DNA from: Xylaria sp. FL1777
Lineage: Eukaryota; Ascomycota; Sordariomycetes; Xylariales; Xylariaceae
DNA length: 64,000 bases
NCBI GenBank assembly: GCA_022578965.1
Contig: MU400552.1
Span: forward strand, 124,001 to 188,000
Direction of reading: 5' to 3'
In this document: one piece after another, positions 1 to 12,030 of the stretch
How the letters are laid out: the number at the start of each line of letters is the position of its first letter
Position numbering within the stretch: the first letter of the stretch is position 1
Notes under the pieces: generated by a model
What the model saw: the letters and a program-made list of their open reading frames with translations, nothing else
What the model was told of the DNA's origin: nothing
Databases searched by the model: none
Translations under genes and position numbers: made by a program

Positions 1-459
1 GACTCTCGAGGACTTTCTGGCGGATGACTTGGGCCTGTTCAGGCGCCAGGGAAACGAATATCTCGGCATTGTCGCCTTTGTCAGTTTTGCGCGTCTTGGA
101 GGCGATTCGACGAAATATGACGGCAGCGAAAGAACGAAGCTGTTGGGTAGGGAACGGTCAGGTCAGTCAGGTCAGTCAGGTAGATCAGACAGTCAGTGTC
201 CACGGGCCAGGTTTAAGACACGCGTTGCTTTCTGAAGGCGACGCCAGTGTAGATTCGGAGGGGAGATGGTAGTTACCGATGATTCGGGGGCACCGGCGAT
301 CTGCTCGGCAAGGCCCATCAACAGGATCTCGGGACGTGTGGCGGTCCAGCTGGTCTGGAGGTGGTCTTCGGCCTGAGATCGTATGGAGTTGTCGGGCGAC
401 TGCAGGGCTTGCAGGAGCTGCGTCAGCTCGGTAGAGACCTCGGGCGGCAGCACGGACAT
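1..459 (-). CDS. PSE1: Importin subunit beta-3 (karyopherin Kap121/Pse1), 5' end only
   Basis: Two exons are visible: 459 down to 277, an intron at 276-140 (GTAACT...CAACAG, 137 bp), then 139 down to the window edge, so the 3' part is missing. The translation starts MSVLPPEVSTELTQLLQAL, continues with a HEAT-like helix pair and, after the junction, reads LRSFAAVIFRRIASKTRK. That stretch is the very conserved N-terminus of fungal importin beta-3. The family (about 1,095 residues) is a HEAT-repeat nuclear import receptor that binds Ran-GTP through its N-terminus and carries ribosomal and other proteins through the pore. The intron holds a short GGTCAGTCA tandem repeat (about 156-181). The junction is in phase and the start is the first ATG of the conserved N-terminus. 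The assignment is strong although only about 107 residues can be read. Confidence 0.9.
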
Positions 460-3411
460 GATGGGCGGTGATCTCCTCCTCTACTGATCTACCCGTAGTA
501 ACAGCGGCGAGAGAGGGGAGGGGGGTGGTGTGTCAGAGGCCACGGCAAGGGCGGGATGGGAGAGAAGGAAAGGGGATATGGAATGTTTTGCAGGGTCCGT
601 CGTGAGAAGTCGCAGTGTGCCCCGCAGGGCTAAGAACGCGCGACTAGGCTTGCAACAACGACAAGTGCCTTTTCGAACAAAGCAAAAATATGGAACCTCG
701 GGAGGTGCTCGGGTGGCTTGTTGGGGCTCGAGTATGTCGTGGTGGTAGCCGGTGTTGATAGACACCAGACGATGCGCACGAGCAGCGTGAAGCGATGTAC
801 ACACGTGTGGGCGGGGATGGATCAGAATTAGACTGTCTGTGTGATGTTGTGTTGGTGTCGTGGTCGTGGTCGTGATTGTTGTTGTTGTTGTTGTTGTTGT
901 TGGAATCAGCTGTTGTATTTGTTTTTAATGCCGGCGATAAATAAATAACAGCACAATCAGGCCGTCGCTAGATACCGTACAGTAGCTTGGAGGGGTCTGA
1001 GGTGAGGGAAGAGGGGGAACCACCAAAAAAAAAGTCGAAATGATACTAGCATATGCGTAGGCAGAGCAGCAAAGGGAGTGTGTTATGGCCCGTGCGTCGG
1101 CCCGCATGGAGGGGTGCTGCAGACTAAATTGGGTCGGTCGGGTACCTACTACATGCGTAGTAGGTTAGGTGTAGGTTTCTAGTCCCAATCCGTCTAGGCT
1201 AGTCTAGTGCATATCATCACCCTTTCAGCACTGCCCTTTGTAGAAATCTACCTACCTTGTAGGTACCTATCTACTAAGTACCTGCTGTCGATAGTTGCTG
1301 TACTAAACCTTGCTGCGCTCAATAAATTTTTGAGAAATTGTTTGCCAAAGTCATGTGTCAAGGTTTAAATTCTTTTTAACGTTGAATTGAACCTTCAATA
1401 AATGTTATATTTCTAAACTATTGAGTGACTGATTGTCGACAGTTGTTTCTATGTTCACAACGCCTTCAACGTAGGTAGGAAAGAAACAATTAATTGAGTA
1501 ATAGCTGGTTCAACGTTTACTGAAGTGAGATGGGGTTGGTGCGGTAGGTACTGGGTACTGTACACCACAAACTCACGATCATGTCCCACAGCATGAGTTG
1601 ACAAGCAAGCCTTCTGTGAAACCCATTTACAGTAGCTCCGACTGGGACAAGTCTAGCTATAATTCATTCCGATCTGGACTGAGATGGCTCGTTGGTAAGC
1701 TTGAATACTGATGAAGGCTTATTACCAACAGACCTGACATTAATCGTTGTCCATACATATTGCTACTTCCCAGGAAAGGGGAGAAGAGATAATTAGAAGG
1801 GAAAATAGGAGATGATGTAAGGAGGACAATTCACGGTATCCTGAATTTGGGTAGCAGCATAGATCCCACGTATAACCAAACAATTATCATAACCAATTAG
1901 ATCAGTGTCTTAGCCAGGCATATATCAATGGTCTACTTCCGCCCTATCCTCTACTCTGGATGGTATATGTCCGACGGGGGAAAATGAGTTGAAAACTACG
2001 AACATGGTCATAATGGGCAGAGGGCTTTCTCTATACAATGGTGGTCTTCGTACGATTAACCAGCAAGGCAGGTATTATCCAAGGTCGAGATAGAGCTCAC
2101 TACGATGACTAGAATATACATTTATCTCGCCTGGAATGCATTGAATTGACCTCTCTGAATCATTCATTTACCATGGGTGATACAGGGTTCTATATTTAAA
2201 GTTACATAGATTCTAAGAAGGCCACCAGCGTTTTAGGAGACTACATGTGGAATAGAGGAGGCTCGGTAGTTGTACTGCCAATACCGTGGAGTGGCTAGTT
2301 GTTGATACGTACTACCCAAGAAATATTCAGGTAGATTTCAACCTTGATCCTTACCATACTCCTTAGAGATTAGATGGACCAAAAACCGGCCCAAATATGA
2401 CTAACTACTTAAATTCTCCTACTTGAAAGCGAAATACACAGCGCCACGAGGGAGGGAGAGAGGGCCTAAATATATACAACCTAAAGTGATATGGCTACAA
2501 TACCTGCACGGGTGAGGGGGATGCCTAGCAAGTGTTAAATAAGTCTAATGTATAGATTATTGGAGGTTATTTGGCTGCCGACCTAGTTAACCAGCCCAAA
2601 GGTGTTCGGCTAGAAAATGGACTTTCTTGCATTGCCCAGCAAGGCAACTACAAAGGCTGTGATTTCTGATCAAGTAGCTATAAACCAAAGAATAAAATGA
2701 TACTAGAAGCTATAAGAATTACCACAGGCTAGCAAACTTGGTAAGTTTATTATAAATATTAACTATTGTTCTAAACTATACGGGCAATGATGTAGCAATT
2801 TTGTGTTAAAAGTTCCCTAGTGAGCAAATCTTACCTCGTAAAAACTTAGATATTACGCTTGCCTAGACCATCTCCCCCTGCTAGACACCTAATTATAATT
2901 TATCACTTTTTATTCACTCTATTTAGTTAAGTGGCACACTTTAAGCGGTTTATAGTATTTGGGCTGTTTCTTTGCGCTGACTCTGCCCTATATAAAACAC
3001 GGACCGAAGTCATTTCGCTGCCGATACAACCCTTTAATGGGTTTCCCTAAAGTTAATTCACTTAGTCTGATGTTGATATACCTAGTACAAGGTAGAAACG
3101 ACAGGAGCATCTTGTAGTATCGGTACATTGCTAGATCAGCAGGTCTTACCTGCCTAAGAAACTTGGACTTCGTGACATACCTACACAATAACTTTGTGAG
3201 ATCTTGACAGTCGGCCTCCTTTTCTTTGTCTTGTCCACTTTGGCAATACTGTGATGGTGACACGTAATCTGCATCACGCGTGAGCTTCGTCTCCTTTGTC
3301 CACTCCACTGTGCTGTAGGTATACCTACTATCCAGCTACTCGGGGATAAAACAAGAACGTGTATGTTTCTTGTCCCGTCTACAGACCAAAAGTGCCAGTA
3401 CTGGTTGAGAG
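460..3411. other. Gene-free intergenic stretch between importin and GT90 genes
   Basis: About 2.95 kb without a convincing coding region on either strand. The first 700 bp hold the importin promoter with its microsatellite. At 1140-1290 there is a cluster of GTAGGTACCTA-type short palindromes. From about 1300 to 3000 the DNA is AT-rich with frequent stops in all frames, as expected of decayed sequence. The longest open frame (about 2988-3308, minus) has no recognisable motif. No transposon ends were seen. Confidence 0.6.
858..903. repeat. Composite microsatellite, (GTGGTC)n then (TTG)9
   Basis: A run of GTGGTC-like hexamers (858-874) passes directly into about nine TTG units (876-903). It lies about 400 bp upstream of the importin start codon. 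On that gene's strand it reads as CAA repeats, so it may be part of the promoter or an unspliced 5' leader. No coding role is apparent. Confidence 0.8.
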
Positions 3412-5437
3412 ATGCCGGTCAACCACCTCTTCGCTTTGCAAAGCACGTTGTCGAATGCCTCAATTCAGCACAGGTTAAAATACCTTATCACTACAGCCCT
3501 CGTCGCTTTGATCGTCTACTTGATCGTCCTCAACCAGCAATGGGCGCATCTCGACAACGTCTTTCACTTCGAAACTTCCCACGATGCTCCTCCATCATCA
3601 TCGTCGTCGTCGCCCTCGAAACACACCATCCACAGGCTGGCCCAAGACGCCCAGATAAAATTCAAACAACTGGTTGCAAAGCGCTCCATCTCGCTCGAGC
3701 AGGCCGCGAGCCACTATCGCGAACGCCGCGGCCGACACCCGCCGCCCGGGTTTGAGACGTGGTTTGCTGCCGCGCAAGAGGTTAGTCGCTGAAGCCTTCT
3801 AATCCCCCCTTTACAATGTCTCAAAGTCACAAATCTCCCAATCTGGGATATTCTGCTCCTGCTGCTCCTCAAAGCCGCCGAAACTCCGAAGAATTCTTAC
3901 CACGTGCGGAATTTGCTGACGCCAGCGTTCTAAATAGAGCGACGCCATCGTGGTCGAGGACTTCTTCGATCGCATCTACCATGATATCAATCCCTTCTGG
4001 GCGCTCGAGCCGGCACGCTTGCGACGGATGATCAAAGATGAACAGCACTACATACGCGTCCGAGACGGCAAGGCTTGGTTTATATCCGATCACCTCGAGC
4101 TTCGCCAACCATGGGTGCAGCGCTGGACCGAGCTGGTGCAGGAAATAATGCCACACCTACCCGATCTCGACATGGTCCTCAACGTCATGGACGAGACCCG
4201 AGTTTTGGTGCCCTGGGAAGAGATAAACAAGTATGTGGCGGAGGAGCAGCGTCAGCGCAACGTCTTCCATCCCTCCGATGCCATCGCCAACTATACCAAG
4301 TACCAAGACAAAGTCGGCGACAATGACGAGCCCGCGATCAAGGTCAAATGGATTGGTGGCGAGCAACGTCAATACTGGGATCATTACCGTGTAACTTGTC
4401 CACCAGACACTCCGGGCCATAATGTGCCCAGCTTGGAGAAGCTCGACCGACCCCCCAGTTCTCCAACAAAACCTCTGCCATTCACCGTGGATGGCTTCAT
4501 CCAGAACTTCACCGCATCGATAGACCCCTGCTTGCAGCCACACCTTCGTGGCATGCACGGAACATTCCTCGAAAGTATCAGTATGTCGACGACACATTCC
4601 CTCTTCCCCATCTTCGGCGGATGCAAGCTGCCCGGCAACAATGAGATTCTTATACCTGCTGGCATGATCCTCGATAGTTATGATTTGTTCAGCGGAGGGG
4701 ATTCTCATGGGGGAGACTGGGCGCTGAAAAATAATAGTTTGATATGGCGCGGCGTTGCCAGCGGTGGCCGGCATAAGGAGGACAACTGGTGGGGATTCCA
4801 ACGCCTCCGGTTTATCCAGATGATGAATGGCACTACAGTCTCACGCTTGCAAACTAGTGAAGACGCCACCCCTACCTTCAACTTACCGGAGCTTGACGAA
4901 TATAAGGTCCGGGCGCAAAGAAATGGTAGCCTGGGTCAATGGGTTTCGTCGTTTAGCGACGTCGCCTTCGTCAAATTCGAGTGTTTCCCTCGACAGGAAG
5001 ACGGACGCTGCTCGTACTTGGACCCATACATGGAGCTGCGAGAATCTATTCACATGAGAGATCAATACAATTACAAGTTCTTACCGGATATTGACGGCAA
5101 CTCCTATAGCGGGAGGTTTCGGGCGTTTATGCGGAGCACGAGTCTCGTCCTCAAATCGACCATCTATGCGGAATGGCACGATGACCGACTCATTCCCTGG
5201 GTCCACTTCGTTCCCTTCGACAATACCTTCGTGGACATTTACGCCATCCTTGAGTATTATCTCGATGGACATGATAATGAAGCGCATAAGATTGCTGAGG
5301 AGGGCCGCGACTGGGCTGAGAAGGTGATGCGGAGAGAAGACATGAGGTTGTACGTTTGGAGATTACTATTGGAGTATGCGAGGGTAATGGATCCATCTCG
5401 GGAAAAACTGGCGTATGTGGCGGATTTGAAATATTAG
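3412..5437 (+). CDS. GT90 family glycosyltransferase (CAP10/CAP59-like, capsule-associated type)
   Basis: Two exons, 3412-3780 and 3938-5437, joined in phase 0 across a 157 bp intron (GTTAGT...AATAG), give 622 residues. Residues about 20-42 form one hydrophobic segment after a short basic N-terminus, so this is probably a type II Golgi membrane protein with a lumenal catalytic part. A Ser/Pro stem follows, then GRHPPPGFETWF and DFFDRIYHDINPFWALEP, both hallmarks of the fungal CAP10/GT90 family. The C-terminal half (IYAEWHDDRLIPWVHFVP and DIYAILEYYLDG) is the lipopolysaccharide-modifying/CAP10 domain. Characterised relatives include beta-1,2-xylosyltransferases of Cryptococcus capsule synthesis. 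The donor sugar here cannot be told from sequence. The length is normal for the family. The start is the first ATG giving the membrane anchor. Confidence 0.88.
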
Positions 5438-6067
5438 ATATGGCGTTTTTGGGTTAGGCAGTGCGGGGTTTGAAAGTCAACGCGTTAGATTGTAATATTA
5501 TAGACTCGTCTCGTTCCATAGTTCTGTCAGCTTTATGTTCATGATTCTGACCCCATCGCTAATTACAAGTATCTATAATTCCTCACACCCCAGAAACAAG
5601 AACGCGGTCAACACTAATGATAGTAATGCATGCAAACCCACTTCTGATGTGTATACACATAAGCATGCTACCGGGTCTTTTGCCAAGACGGGTCCCATCC
5701 GAGTTTGATGCAGGATCCAGTATGAGCGACCTTATCTGAACTGTTCCCCGGTCGGACATCGAGAGGGCTTACGAATCGAGGGTGCGCTGCCAAGTATTGC
5801 CGAGTTCCGACCATGATATTTTTTATGATACAAATAACGTTAACTCCCATGTTTAAATTAGTCAGTCCCTTCACTTTCGTATTCGAAACACCATATAAAC
5901 CTATCACAGAATAAGGGAGGGGAGTTGAGGTATAGGTCTTAGTTAATTGATATTATCTGCTACTCGTCGTCTTAGACTCGGCTTGAACGAATCGGAAGCC
6001 CTCTTCTCGTATCACAAACGATCTTTTGTCCTAGGATAGTTAACTTTGACCTAGTCTAGGTCAGGAC
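5438..6067. other. Intergenic region between convergent genes
   Basis: This 630 bp stretch separates the 3' ends of the GT90 gene (+) and the following minus-strand gene. It is AT-rich, with no open frame showing a recognisable motif. It should hold both 3' UTRs and polyadenylation sites. I see nothing else in it. Confidence 0.5.
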
Positions 6068-7286
6068 TTAGTACCGGCTGCTCCTGAACTCAACATCTCT
6101 CCTGAAGGCCCAGTATGGTCCGTCGTTCGAGACAATCTTGTAACCCAGCACACCCTCAACCAAAGCGAGGATCATCGTTGGCGAGATCTCTTGCGTAGTG
6201 TATCGCGACTCTGCGGTGATTGTTAAACGGTCGTATACAACGCCGAGGCCGAACGCCGATTGATGCAACTGGACGTTGGCAAGCGGTGGCTATGATGGGG
6301 GGCTGTTAGTCACGTTGAATGAAGCATGCGGCGCTCGTGCATAGTTTGGAATTAAGAGACTGACCTTATTCGTGTGGTTATAGTTCGTTCTGGCCCACTT
6401 CTTTAAGTAGTCGGATAAGAATTGCAGTGTTGGACTGTGACTGCATTGAACCTCGGTGCTTGACGAGTTGAAGTCACGTATTGTGAGATAGTAGGGTGGC
6501 TTGAGGAGGAGTTCCTCGGGACGGGGGATGATCTCTACGTCGGGCATCAGGTCAAACGCAGGGGGCTGCTGCGTAGCATGTCTATGAGGTATTTCGACAA
6601 CGGCAGCGTTGCCCGTCTTGTTGTCAACTGCCACATCTGCCCAGTCGTCTGCTGTTGTGGACTCGGTTTTTGATGATGTGCTGTGCTTTTCTTTCTCGTC
6701 GAAGATCTTGAGCAAGTTTCCCATGAAGAACGATAGCATGTAGGATTGTGATTGGATTGGACCCTTGGGCAGAGATACTACCAGGCCTCCTTGTTGATTC
6801 GACCAGGCGATGCCTATTTCCCGGCTCTTGGATGCCTGCCCATTACTAAGTCAATCGGGCGTGAACTCGGAGCGAAGACGCATGAACTCGTACCTCGAGG
6901 AAAAGACGGATGTGGCCATCTGTCCGCTCTAAGAATATGTCTGTCCATTCTGCGTTGGCCTCATCGTCGGCGAGGGTCGTCAGAGCTGTGAGGCATGTCT
7001 CTACAGCTGCGGCGACGGACAGTACCAGAATTGCCTTGTCAGAGTAGAAAGAGCCTAGTTCCGTTGTGAGGAGAGGCCAGTCTAGGGCAACAGAGACCTG
7101 TACGCCTACCACCTCCTTCAGGTTCCTGATGGCCTTTTGCACTGGCGCATCTTGGTTGTCCCAGGAGTCACGGATGCCAACTTGCACCTTAATTGGTCTG
7201 TGAAGACACTATTTATTAGTCTTGATTTGGCCTTTGCAAGCGCAAGTATTTTAGTGTAAATAAATGGATTCTCACAATTGAGACAT
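6068..7286 (-). CDS. Conserved fungal protein of unknown function (335 aa)
   Basis: I do not recognise the family. Four exons on the minus strand join cleanly: 7286-7276, 7197-6894, 6835-6365 and 6289-6068. The introns are 78, 58 and 75 bp, all GT-AG, and exon lengths 11+304+471+222 keep one frame of 335 codons plus stop. The tiny first exon reads MSQL and joins PIKVQVGIRDSW. The protein is soluble, with no signal peptide or membrane segment. Residues about 1-150 form a mixed alpha/beta part. Residues about 160-185 are polar and Ser/Thr/Asp-rich, probably disordered. The end (about 260-335) is again well folded in appearance, with LHQSAFGLGVVYDRLTI. The clean four-exon structure argues for a real, constrained gene. 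It is divergent from the unknown gene at 8441, 1.15 kb away. Confidence 0.75.
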
Positions 7287-8440
7287 GGTCGGTGGATCTG
7301 GCATCACAGATGATCATACGACTTCTCAGGTTAGATGGGAGTTTGTTGAGTGCGGTTATAGCAAGGACCTAGTTTCTGCATCATCTTGAGATAGTATGGA
7401 AACAACATCTTTTTACTATTCATCCTGCAGATAAGGATACGCAAGGTGCCGTGCCAGATCAGACTTCTTCGAGGCGTTTTTGTCCTACCATTTCAGATAC
7501 CTAGCTTGCACTAAAACATGCGGTATTAGCCCTGCCAAGGCTCAGCCCCAAGGACCGGTAGTGGCGGTGTGAAAACCCAACTGAGGCGATATTTCTTTAC
7601 TCGGCAACATGATGGCCCGGCTTACTGACATGCGGAAAATTGGTGTCAAGTCGTCTAAACGCTCGGTTTTTTGAAGTACATAGCGTTCGCGATGATCAGT
7701 TTCGTTAAAGAAAGCGATCATTGTAGGACTTATCTTGTTAATAGGCATCGCGTTCCGAAACGTGCTGGCAATGCTTGTTCATGATGACATGCACGTGTTT
7801 TGTTTTCCTATTCGGCATATAATTCCACAAGTCAAATTGTTCAGAGTATAGGCTCGTTTCGTATCATTCTCCTAAAGCTTTAAAGCAGTGTTCTTTTGGT
7901 TTGGAGCAATCTCTTACGGCTTCCGAAGAACGAAGTGATTTGCTGATACTCAACCATCGGGAGCTTTCCTGTAGGACTTTATGCAAGCAGTCCTGAAACC
8001 CTAGATATAACAGTACACTAGAGTATCAAACTTCCAGCGCTGAACTCGAAGGATGCTAGTAAAACTCTCATCGCTAGGGCTGAAAGCAAGGTTGACGGTA
8101 TAATCAGGGATCAGGGGTAAGTCAGGGATAGCTTCAAAGTCTAAATGAAGTGGGAAGAGACGAAAATTGCGTCAGTGATAGCTTTAACGTTAGCTGATCA
8201 GTGATTGACAATTAAACCACAAGGGTTATGGAATACTAGAGATGGGGAGAATAGCTGATGAGAAACTAGGAGGGGAAGATCTTGCAATACAAGTATATAA
8301 ATCGTCTCTTCCACCTGGTATTTCCTTATTATTGACAATCCATCATAACATAACAACTTATTCAGTTCTTACTTCTTACGAGCCCATTCAAATTTGCTTT
8401 TGTGACTCTCCTCAAGATCCACCTTCCACTCACCTCCAAC
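7287..8440. promoter_or_regulatory. Shared upstream region of two divergent unknown genes
   Basis: About 1.15 kb between the start codons at 7286 (-) and 8441 (+). A good TATA-like box, TATATAAAT, lies at 8294-8302, about 140 bp before the plus-strand ATG and correctly oriented for it. No coding region is convincing here. Whether the two genes are co-regulated cannot be seen from sequence. Confidence 0.45.
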
Positions 8441-9546
8441 ATGTCTCTCCCTCCTGTCGAGAAACTGCCTCTAGCTCTTCGAAAGAGCGGTTAGTCAATC
8501 CGCCCTAATATCTTTGTGCAAGAACACAAGTACTGATAAACACAGTGAGGGATGATTGGGATGCTAAGAAAGGAGATATCCAGGCGAAGATCACTGAACT
8601 CCTAGGTGTTGAGTGGACTATCGACGTAAACCCCAACCAGGTTTATGCCTATGCCACGGAAGACAAGCGATATGCTAGGGAGAACCTGGGCTCCTGCATT
8701 CATGAGTAAGTATCAAATACAAGGTCTTTAAGGGCCTTAGACGATATTGATATTATGCTAGGTATTTCGATGGTGCCTATAGAAGGTTGGAAGAGTTCAA
8801 AGATTATTACAAGGAGGATGGCGTGAACGAGATCAACAGCATCTGTCATGCTCACGTCATAACGTTGGATATCGACGAACAGAATCGCTTCAGCAGTTGC
8901 GGCTCTGACGTTAGTGAGGGCAAGCTTCGCCTCTTATTCCACCCAAATAACCTAGGCTCCAACATTGCGTCGTGCCTAGATCGCAGTGTCCTAACAAAGG
9001 CCCTCAACGACGCGCCTTCACCTGAAGGCGCCCCTTTGAGCTTCGCTGTCCGCACGAGCATTCGCCAGTACTACGACCCCAAGATCGACGAGATACGGGC
9101 GCGCGTCGCTGAGATTTTGGGCAAGCCCGACATTAAGCTGGACCCAAACTTTGATGAGAACTTTGCTAAGCTCTTGGAGGAGAGCAAGGTCAAGAAAACA
9201 GGTTTGAACAAAAACTGGCAAGAGTACTTCGGCAACTTGACCAAGTTATATTTTCAGGGTCTGGTGAGCCAACTCCAGTGGCAAAAGTTTGAGGACGACG
9301 AACTTTTGCAAGAGGGCTTCAATGATGTAGTTGATAAGGGAGAGATCATACTTAAGGTTGTCGATAAGCTCCAGAAGGGCTCGTACAACGAATGCATCAT
9401 TGAGGGTGGCGTTCTCTATCTTCAGGTAAGATCCATTTTGCCTTTTGGATTCTTGTGCTTGGCTGATATGGTATCAACAGACTACTCCCAAGACATGGGG
9501 CTCCAACGTTGACGATGCTGCCGTGAAATTGGTTGACCTTCTGTGA
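8441..9546 (+). CDS. Conserved fungal protein of unknown function (312 aa)
   Basis: I do not recognise the family. Four exons, 8441-8489, 8546-8705, 8762-9425 and 9481-9546, are separated by three 55-56 bp GT-AG introns. Lengths 49+160+664+66 give 312 codons plus stop. The first exon reads MSLPPVEKLPLALRKS and the last ends KLVDLL. The protein is highly charged and probably all-helical. It has KITELLGVEWTIDVNPNQVY near the N-terminus, a helical central part with CHAHVITLDIDE, and IRARVAEILGKPDIKLDPNF in the C-terminal half. There is no signal peptide or transmembrane helix, so it should be cytosolic or nuclear. The near-equal minimal introns are unusual in their regularity. A TATA box at 8294 fits this start. 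Confidence 0.75.
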
Positions 9547-10507
9547 ACGGGATAAGCACCTACTTTGTCTGCGACGGTATGATAGATACCGAGTGAGGAA
9601 TGCGCGCATGATGGATGCAAGCATGGGGAATGAGTAAATGGGGGAATTTCACTTCTCTTTCATAACTAGCTGCTAAAATTAAGGATGTATTGGAATATCA
9701 AGCAACATTTCTAAAATCGAAAGTGCAGAATACATCTACCTATTTCGCGAGATGCTTTGTATAACTGGGTGATTTTGTTTGCTGCAAACCACTTATATGA
9801 GAAATTCGATTAACCTTCTTAGTGAGACAAGCAACAGAGGAGGCAAGATGTGTAAGAATTGCCTAGAGTTAAATAGGGTGTCACTATTATTCTGTATTAA
9901 AATAGCAGACTTCTCTAAACAAGTGTCCTTAGCTGGTAACATATAAGACACATTCTTGTTTAAGGGGAAATCGTGATGTAATTACTATCTTTCCGTTGTA
10001 GGAGGTCCTATTGTTTTTAGTAGCAGTCTGGACGAGAATTTGTCGTGACCGCATGAGTAAGTCCTTTAGAATATAGTTGTGAGAGCATTAACCCTTCCAG
10101 TAGAAATAGCCAGCCTTGGGACTTCGTTCTTCAAGTTTACCTCTTAGTAATATGTGTAACTGCCCAAGTTTGTCCCACCCTGTTGTTGTTTTTGACATAT
10201 TAGGGGTAGGAGGGGTGAACCGTTGATCTCGCGACTGCATTGTGGTGGTGCCAGGCTAAACCTGTTAACGCGTCGGTAAGTATCTTTGTGAGGAATGGTA
10301 CACCAGCCAGCAGTAATGAATACAAAGTCTACTTCCCATGTTTGCCACCAGTTGCACAGAGACGCGTCCAAATTTGGTGCAACGGGCTATTCATCCCTGT
10401 CTACCCAAGGAGTCGATCTTGCCCAAATACTCACACTTGAAAACCAGGACAGAACACAGATCTTTTCTTGATATTTGTACGACGCACATCGTTTACCATT
10501 TCTGAAA
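9547..10507. other. Intergenic region upstream of the FAD oxidoreductase
   Basis: About 960 bp, AT-rich, with stops in all frames over most of its length. It carries the 3' UTR of the preceding gene and the promoter of the FAD-dependent oxidoreductase. A small open frame at about 10144-10371 (minus) has no recognisable content. No regulatory site stands out. Confidence 0.45.
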
Positions 10508-12030
10508 ATGGACTCGTCTATTCCAAACTCACATCAGTTACAGGGGTTGGAGATCAAGACGCCTCTGGACCCAGACTGGGCATCCTATTCTTGTACTTAC
10601 AATCGTCGCATCCTAGTTATTCCAAGAATTGTGATCCTCCCAGCGACTGTCGAGCAGGCTGCACAAGCTGTTCGCTGGGCAGCTGCATGCGGTCTCAAAG
10701 TCCAAGCTCGGTCGGGCGGCCACTCGTACGCGTCGCATAGCAATGGCGGAGTGTCCGGCTCTGTGGTGGTCGATCTACGGAAGTTTCAAGACATTGATCT
10801 CAGCGAAGATGGTATCGTCCGCGTGGGCGCCGGCGTGAGACTGGGAAACCTAGCCGGCGCCATGGCGCGAGACGGAAGAGCACTTGCGCACGGAACATGT
10901 CCGACTGTTAGTATCGGTGGACATTTTACCCATGGTGGCTTTGGTCTCACGTCTCGCGCCTGGGGCCTGTCTATGGATCAGATTGTCCGTCTAGAAGTTG
11001 TCATGGCAAATGGCCAGGTTGTCTCGGCGTCAGAGTCAGAGAATAAGGACCTTTTTATCGTGAGTTGTTTATCATATCGTGAGTCTCATGGCGGAATAGA
11101 GCTTTCCAAGCTAATTTATCGGAGCAGGCAATGCGTGGAGCTGCAGACTCGTTTGGAATTGCCGTTAACTTCTACCTTCGCACACAAGAGATGCCCAAGA
11201 CTGTCCTCAAGTGGTCCATCGAAGTCCCCCAGGCCATGAAAACGGTCGATAGCGCAGTAGAGACCTTCCGACATGTCCAGGACTTTGTCAATAATGCGTC
11301 CACCGTCGACAGATACCTGAATTTTGTGATCTTCATCACTCATGATCGTTTCACCATCGAAGGCACCTACTTGGGAGGCGCTCTGCAGTTTCACAATAGA
11401 GTTATATTGCCATTAATGCAAGGATTCCCATTGAAAGAAGGTAGTCGGGCTGACTACTGCCCGGTTGACTGGCTCACGTTAGTGCAGCAGTTGGCTGGCG
11501 GTCAGGATCTCGACGTCAGTCCTAATTATGAAGAGCACCTGACGTTTTTCGCCAAGAGTGTCGCAGTGTCTCATCCTGGGCTGTCTAGGGACGAGCTAAC
11601 GAACTATTTCAGGTGTCTCTTGTCTGAGGGCCCGTCGACACCGATTGATTACTTCATTGGAGTTCAGCTGTATGGTGGGGTTGATAGCCAGATCACTGCC
11701 AGCACTATGCGTGACTCTTACGGCCACCGGGATGCTCTGTGGATGTTCCAACACTATGGCTCCGTCAGCGACGAGAACTTTCCGGAGGAGGGTATTTCGT
11801 TCTTGAGTAACCTGAACAAGGCTCTAGGGACAAGACACGGCGCCTCTAATAACTATGCTGACCCCTCGTTGGAGAGGGACGAGGCGCACAAACTGTATTA
11901 TGGCAAGAAGCTTGAGACGCTCAAGAAGCTAAAGGGAGCGCTTGACCCTCAGGATGTGTTTTCTCACCCACAGTCGATTCGAAAGGATCAGGATCATGGT
12001 GACGAGGTTCATGGAGTGATGTTAAGATAA
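10508..12030 (+). CDS. Berberine-bridge-enzyme-like FAD-linked oxidoreductase
   Basis: Two exons, 10508-11059 and 11128-12030, with a 68 bp intron (GTGAGT...GAGCAG), encode 484 residues. The N-terminal FAD-binding domain (about 40-205, FAD_binding_4) has ARSGGHSYASHS. His72 there is the expected 8-alpha-histidyl attachment site. GTCPTVSIGGHFTHGGFG supplies Cys131, the expected 6-S-cysteinyl site, so the flavin is probably bound bicovalently as in GOOX and BBE. The C-terminal BBE motif (NYADPSLE ... YYGKKLETLKKLK ... DP.DVFSHPQSI) is complete. The family oxidises sugars, alcohols or alkaloid-type substrates with O2. No signal peptide is visible after MDSSIPNSHQ, unlike secreted oligosaccharide oxidases, so an intracellular biosynthetic role is possible. 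The polyketide synthase lies 9.6 kb away with two unrelated genes between, so a link to it is weak. Confidence 0.88.

Noticed and set aside
3363..3755. Alternative open frame overlapping the GT90 first exon
   Set aside because: It lacks the membrane anchor and does not splice in frame to the conserved GT90 exon. The frame from 3412 does both.
9237..9260. A KLYFQG stretch resembling a TEV protease site (ENLYFQG) in the unknown 312-residue protein
   Set aside because: Chance match. The key Glu is missing (TKLYFQG), and the surrounding gene is a normal spliced fungal gene, not a construct.
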